This document shows positions 62,133 to 64,000 of a stretch of DNA of 64,000 nt, piece after piece; positions within the stretch are counted from its first letter, which is position 1, and every line of letters begins with the position of its first letter. Source of the DNA: Xylanibacillus composti (GTDB taxonomy: Bacteria > Bacillota > Bacilli > Paenibacillales > K13); NCBI RefSeq assembly GCF_018403685.1, contig NZ_BOVK01000015.1, positions 177,758-241,757 on the forward strand. The letters are read 5' to 3'. Below the pieces are notes generated by a model. That model was given only the letters and a program-made list of their open reading frames with translations. It did no database searches and was not told the origin of the DNA. A program made the translations under genes and the position numbers.

Positions 62133-63692
62133 TTGTACATTCAATATACCATGGACCAACTCTGTCTGCCAATGGATTTAGAAGAAGATATTCCACCTAA
62201 CCATCTCGTAAGAGTCGTAAACGTCGCCGTCAATCAGTTGGATGATGCGATCTTCGATGCCGCCTATCCCGGCGGAGGACGGGATAGTTACCACCCCAAG
62301 ATGCTGACCAAAGTCCTCATTTATGCGTACACCCAACACATTTACTCTTCCCGTCAAATTGCTAAGGCCGTTCGTGAAAACATTATGTTTATGTGGATCG
62401 CCGGCAGACAGCGTCCGGACTTCCGCACGATCAACCGCTTTCGCTCAGAACGAATGAAAGATATCTTGGAGAGCGTCTTCACGGCTGTACTTCAATTTCT
62501 GGCCGATGAGAAGTATGTGAAGCTGGAGCATTATTTCGTGGATGGAACCAAAATTGAAGCCAATGCCAATCGGTATACCTTTGTCTGGGGGAAGGCCGTT
62601 GTAAAACATAAAATGAGACTTCAAGAAAAGGTAAAGACACTATTCGCGTCCATCGAAGAGGCGGAAAAAGATGAAGATCGTCTCCATCATAGCAAGGACT
62701 TGAACGAACTGGGAGAAGAGGCAGAACTGACGAGTGAAAAGCTCGAGACAGCGGTCAAGCAACTGGAAGAGAAGCTCCAAGCAAAGCCGAAGGACAAGCC
62801 ACTGAAGAAAGCCGTGCGTCAAATACGCAAAGACTTGCTCCCTCGCCTGCAAAAGTACGAACGGTACGAGGACGTACTCGGAGATCGAAACAGCTTCAGC
62901 AAGACCGATCCTGATGCGACCTTCATGCGCATGAAGGAAGACCATATGCGAAATGGTCAACTGAAGCCAGGATACAATGTGCAAATCGGAACAGAGAATC
63001 AGTTCATTGTGGGATACAGTCTTCATCAACGACCTACGGACACACGATGTTTGAAGCCCCATCTAGAGAAGGTCAAAGCGAATCTAGGCAAATTGCCAAG
63101 CACCGTGATTGCAGATGCAGGTTACGGTGGAGAAGAGAATTACGCGTACCTGGAAGAAGAAAAGATTGAGGCCATCGTAAAGTATGGAACGTACCACAAG
63201 GAAAAGTCGAAGAAGTGGAAGGAAGACATCAGCAAGATCGATAATTGGACCTATGTCGAGGAAACAGATGCGTGGATCTGCCCCAATGGCCAGGAGCTAT
63301 TCTTCCATCGTGAAAGCAAGGGAAAGACAGACAGCGGATACGAGGTTGTACACCGTCATTATCGCAGTCAGAGTTGCTTGGATTGTCCACTCAAGAGCAG
63401 CTGTACGAAAGCAGCTGGAAACCGTGAGCTGAGAATCAGCATGAAGTATTTACGATACAAAAAACAAATGCGGGACAAGCTGAGTAGCGAAGAAGGTTAC
63501 GCCTTAGCTGTACGACGAATGATCGAACCGGAAAGTGTGTTTGGGCAAATGAAGAACAATCGAGGGTTCCGCCGTTTCCTGCTTCGAGGGCTGACAAAAG
63601 TCAGTCTAGAAGTCGGGTGGCTTTCGCTCGCTCATAACTTGATGAAGAAAGCAAAAATAGATCAAAAAAGACAAATGGTTGGGCAAGAGTAA
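62133..63692 (+). CDS. IS1182 family transposase
   Basis: A 519-residue DDE transposase. The N-terminal DUF772-type part has YTQHIYSSRQIAKAVRENI and GRQRPDFRTINRFRSERMK. The catalytic residues lie in HYFVDGTKIEANANRYTF, TVIADAGYGGEENYAYL and EPESVFGQMKNNRGFRRF, and SCLDCPLKSSCTKAAG is the cysteine-rich insert of the family. AAAGGAGCG is eight bases before the TTG at 62133. The gene is intact, so the element may be active. A long charged coiled coil lies near residues 180-250. Confidence 0.92.
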   Translation: MYIQYTMDQLCLPMDLEEDIPPNHLVRVVNVAVNQLDDAIFDAAYPGGGRDSYHPKMLTKVLIYAYTQHIYSSRQIAKAVRENIMFMWIAGRQRPDFRTINRFRSERMKDILESVFTAVLQFLADEKYVKLEHYFVDGTKIEANANRYTFVWGKAVVKHKMRLQEKVKTLFASIEEAEKDEDRLHHSKDLNELGEEAELTSEKLETAVKQLEEKLQAKPKDKPLKKAVRQIRKDLLPRLQKYERYEDVLGDRNSFSKTDPDATFMRMKEDHMRNGQLKPGYNVQIGTENQFIVGYSLHQRPTDTRCLKPHLEKVKANLGKLPSTVIADAGYGGEENYAYLEEEKIEAIVKYGTYHKEKSKKWKEDISKIDNWTYVEETDAWICPNGQELFFHRESKGKTDSGYEVVHRHYRSQSCLDCPLKSSCTKAAGNRELRISMKYLRYKKQMRDKLSSEEGYALAVRRMIEPESVFGQMKNNRGFRRFLLRGLTKVSLEVGWLSLAHNLMKKAKIDQKRQMVGQE

Positions 63693-63715
63693 CACACTCT
63701 GCCCAACCATTTTTT
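63674..63715 (+). terminator. terminator of the transposase gene
   Basis: AATGGTTGGGCAAGAGT and ACTCTGCCCAACCATT pair around AACAC and are followed by TTTTTT; the left arm includes the last codons and the stop begins within it. Confidence 0.85.
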
Positions 63716-63804
63716 AAGGAATATCGGATTTACAAGAGATAGCTGTCCCTTCAGCCATGATTTTTGGGCTTATGGGACAGCCCCTTTAGATGTAATATGT
63801 ATGG

Positions 63805-63878
<74 letters not shown>

Positions 63879-63934
63879 AACATATCATATAATAGCACGA
63901 TGTTGTGAGGGATGCAACACCAAATCGTGCCTGT

Positions 63935-64000
63935 TGTCAATAGTCTGTGAAAATGTCACCTTAACTTTTCTAAGAAAATGTCACTTTCAGTGTGGATCGA
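63935..64000. mobile_element. possible end of another insertion sequence (partial)
   Basis: The sequence TGTCAATAGTCTGTGAAAAT starts at 63935 and GAAAATGTCAC is repeated at 63949 and 63974, the kind of subterminal repeat seen in IS21-type elements. It runs off the window. Low confidence. Confidence 0.3.

Larger units (their letters stand above)
61799..63787 (+). mobile_element. IS1182-family insertion sequence
   Basis: The 15-base AAAGGGGCTGTCCCA at 61799-61813 is repeated in inverse at 63773-63787, flanking the transposase gene, and is taken as the terminal inverted repeats. The element would be 1989 bases. Target-site repeats are not evident. Both ends also form hairpins of the GCTGTCCC/GGGACAGC type found elsewhere in the window, so the exact borders are uncertain. 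The 330 bases before the transposase hold a large imperfect inverted repeat and no gene I can support. Confidence 0.7.

Overview
The window looks like chromosome of an endospore-forming Firmicute of the Paenibacillaceae type (Paenibacillus or a close relative). The signs are a gerE homologue of the Bacillus length (74 residues), YheC/YheD, CgeB-like, GerM and YhcN/YlaJ sporulation families, a GlnR/TnrA-type operator, a FapR-type operator, strong AAGGAGG ribosome binding sites with many GTG/TTG starts, and moderately GC-rich coding sequence. The genus call is inference.

Layout. 1-1001: end of pflB plus pflA. 1069-2172: a YheC/YheD ATP-grasp gene facing the other way. 2415-25003: a large glycan cluster, all on the plus strand. 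Its first block (2415-7617) has GT4, two GT2 and one GT-D glycosyltransferase followed by three small paralogous helical proteins. The second block (7875-15644) makes a nucleotide sugar (Gfo/Idh/MocA oxidoreductase, SDR epimerase, left-handed beta-helix acyltransferase, DegT aminotransferase, UDP-sugar 6-dehydrogenase), with a CgeB-like transferase and a GT4 carrying an extra C-terminal domain, and ends in a terminator. The third block (15815-23816) interleaves five GT4 paralogues with three DUF4855-like proteins, followed by a DRE-TIM aldolase (24053-25003). Spore-type neighbours make a spore-surface (coat, crust or exosporium) glycan the best inference for the product.

25151-35181: nitrogen scavenging. 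The urease operon ureABCFGD (minus strand, no ureE) is divergent from the urea ABC transporter urtABCDE. Each promoter overlaps an exact TGTNA-N7-TNACA box. 35182-36033 is non-coding with a 36-38 bp minisatellite. 36034-37125: a fabH paralogue under a FapR-like operator whose nucleophile segment is deleted. 37229-42693: CAP-domain protein, YhcN-like lipoprotein, YceI, MarR plus DHA2 efflux pump, and gerE with a SigK-type promoter.

43158-54895: an enolase-superfamily enzyme; a membrane protein / gluconate dehydrogenase subunit 3-like / GMC oxidoreductase group; a methyltransferase and an MBL hydrolase; PgpA-like, gerM, rph, rdgB, asnB and small hypotheticals. 55307-58776: GbsR/MarR-type regulator, RND adaptor and an RND permease cut off after about 360 residues, joined to AT-rich DNA with a broken DUF2599-like gene and a small membrane protein. 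59036-61714: a YhgE/Pip protein with two sets of internal repeats. 61799-63787: an IS1182-family element. 63805-63878: tRNA-Arg(TCT), followed by what may be the end of another insertion sequence.
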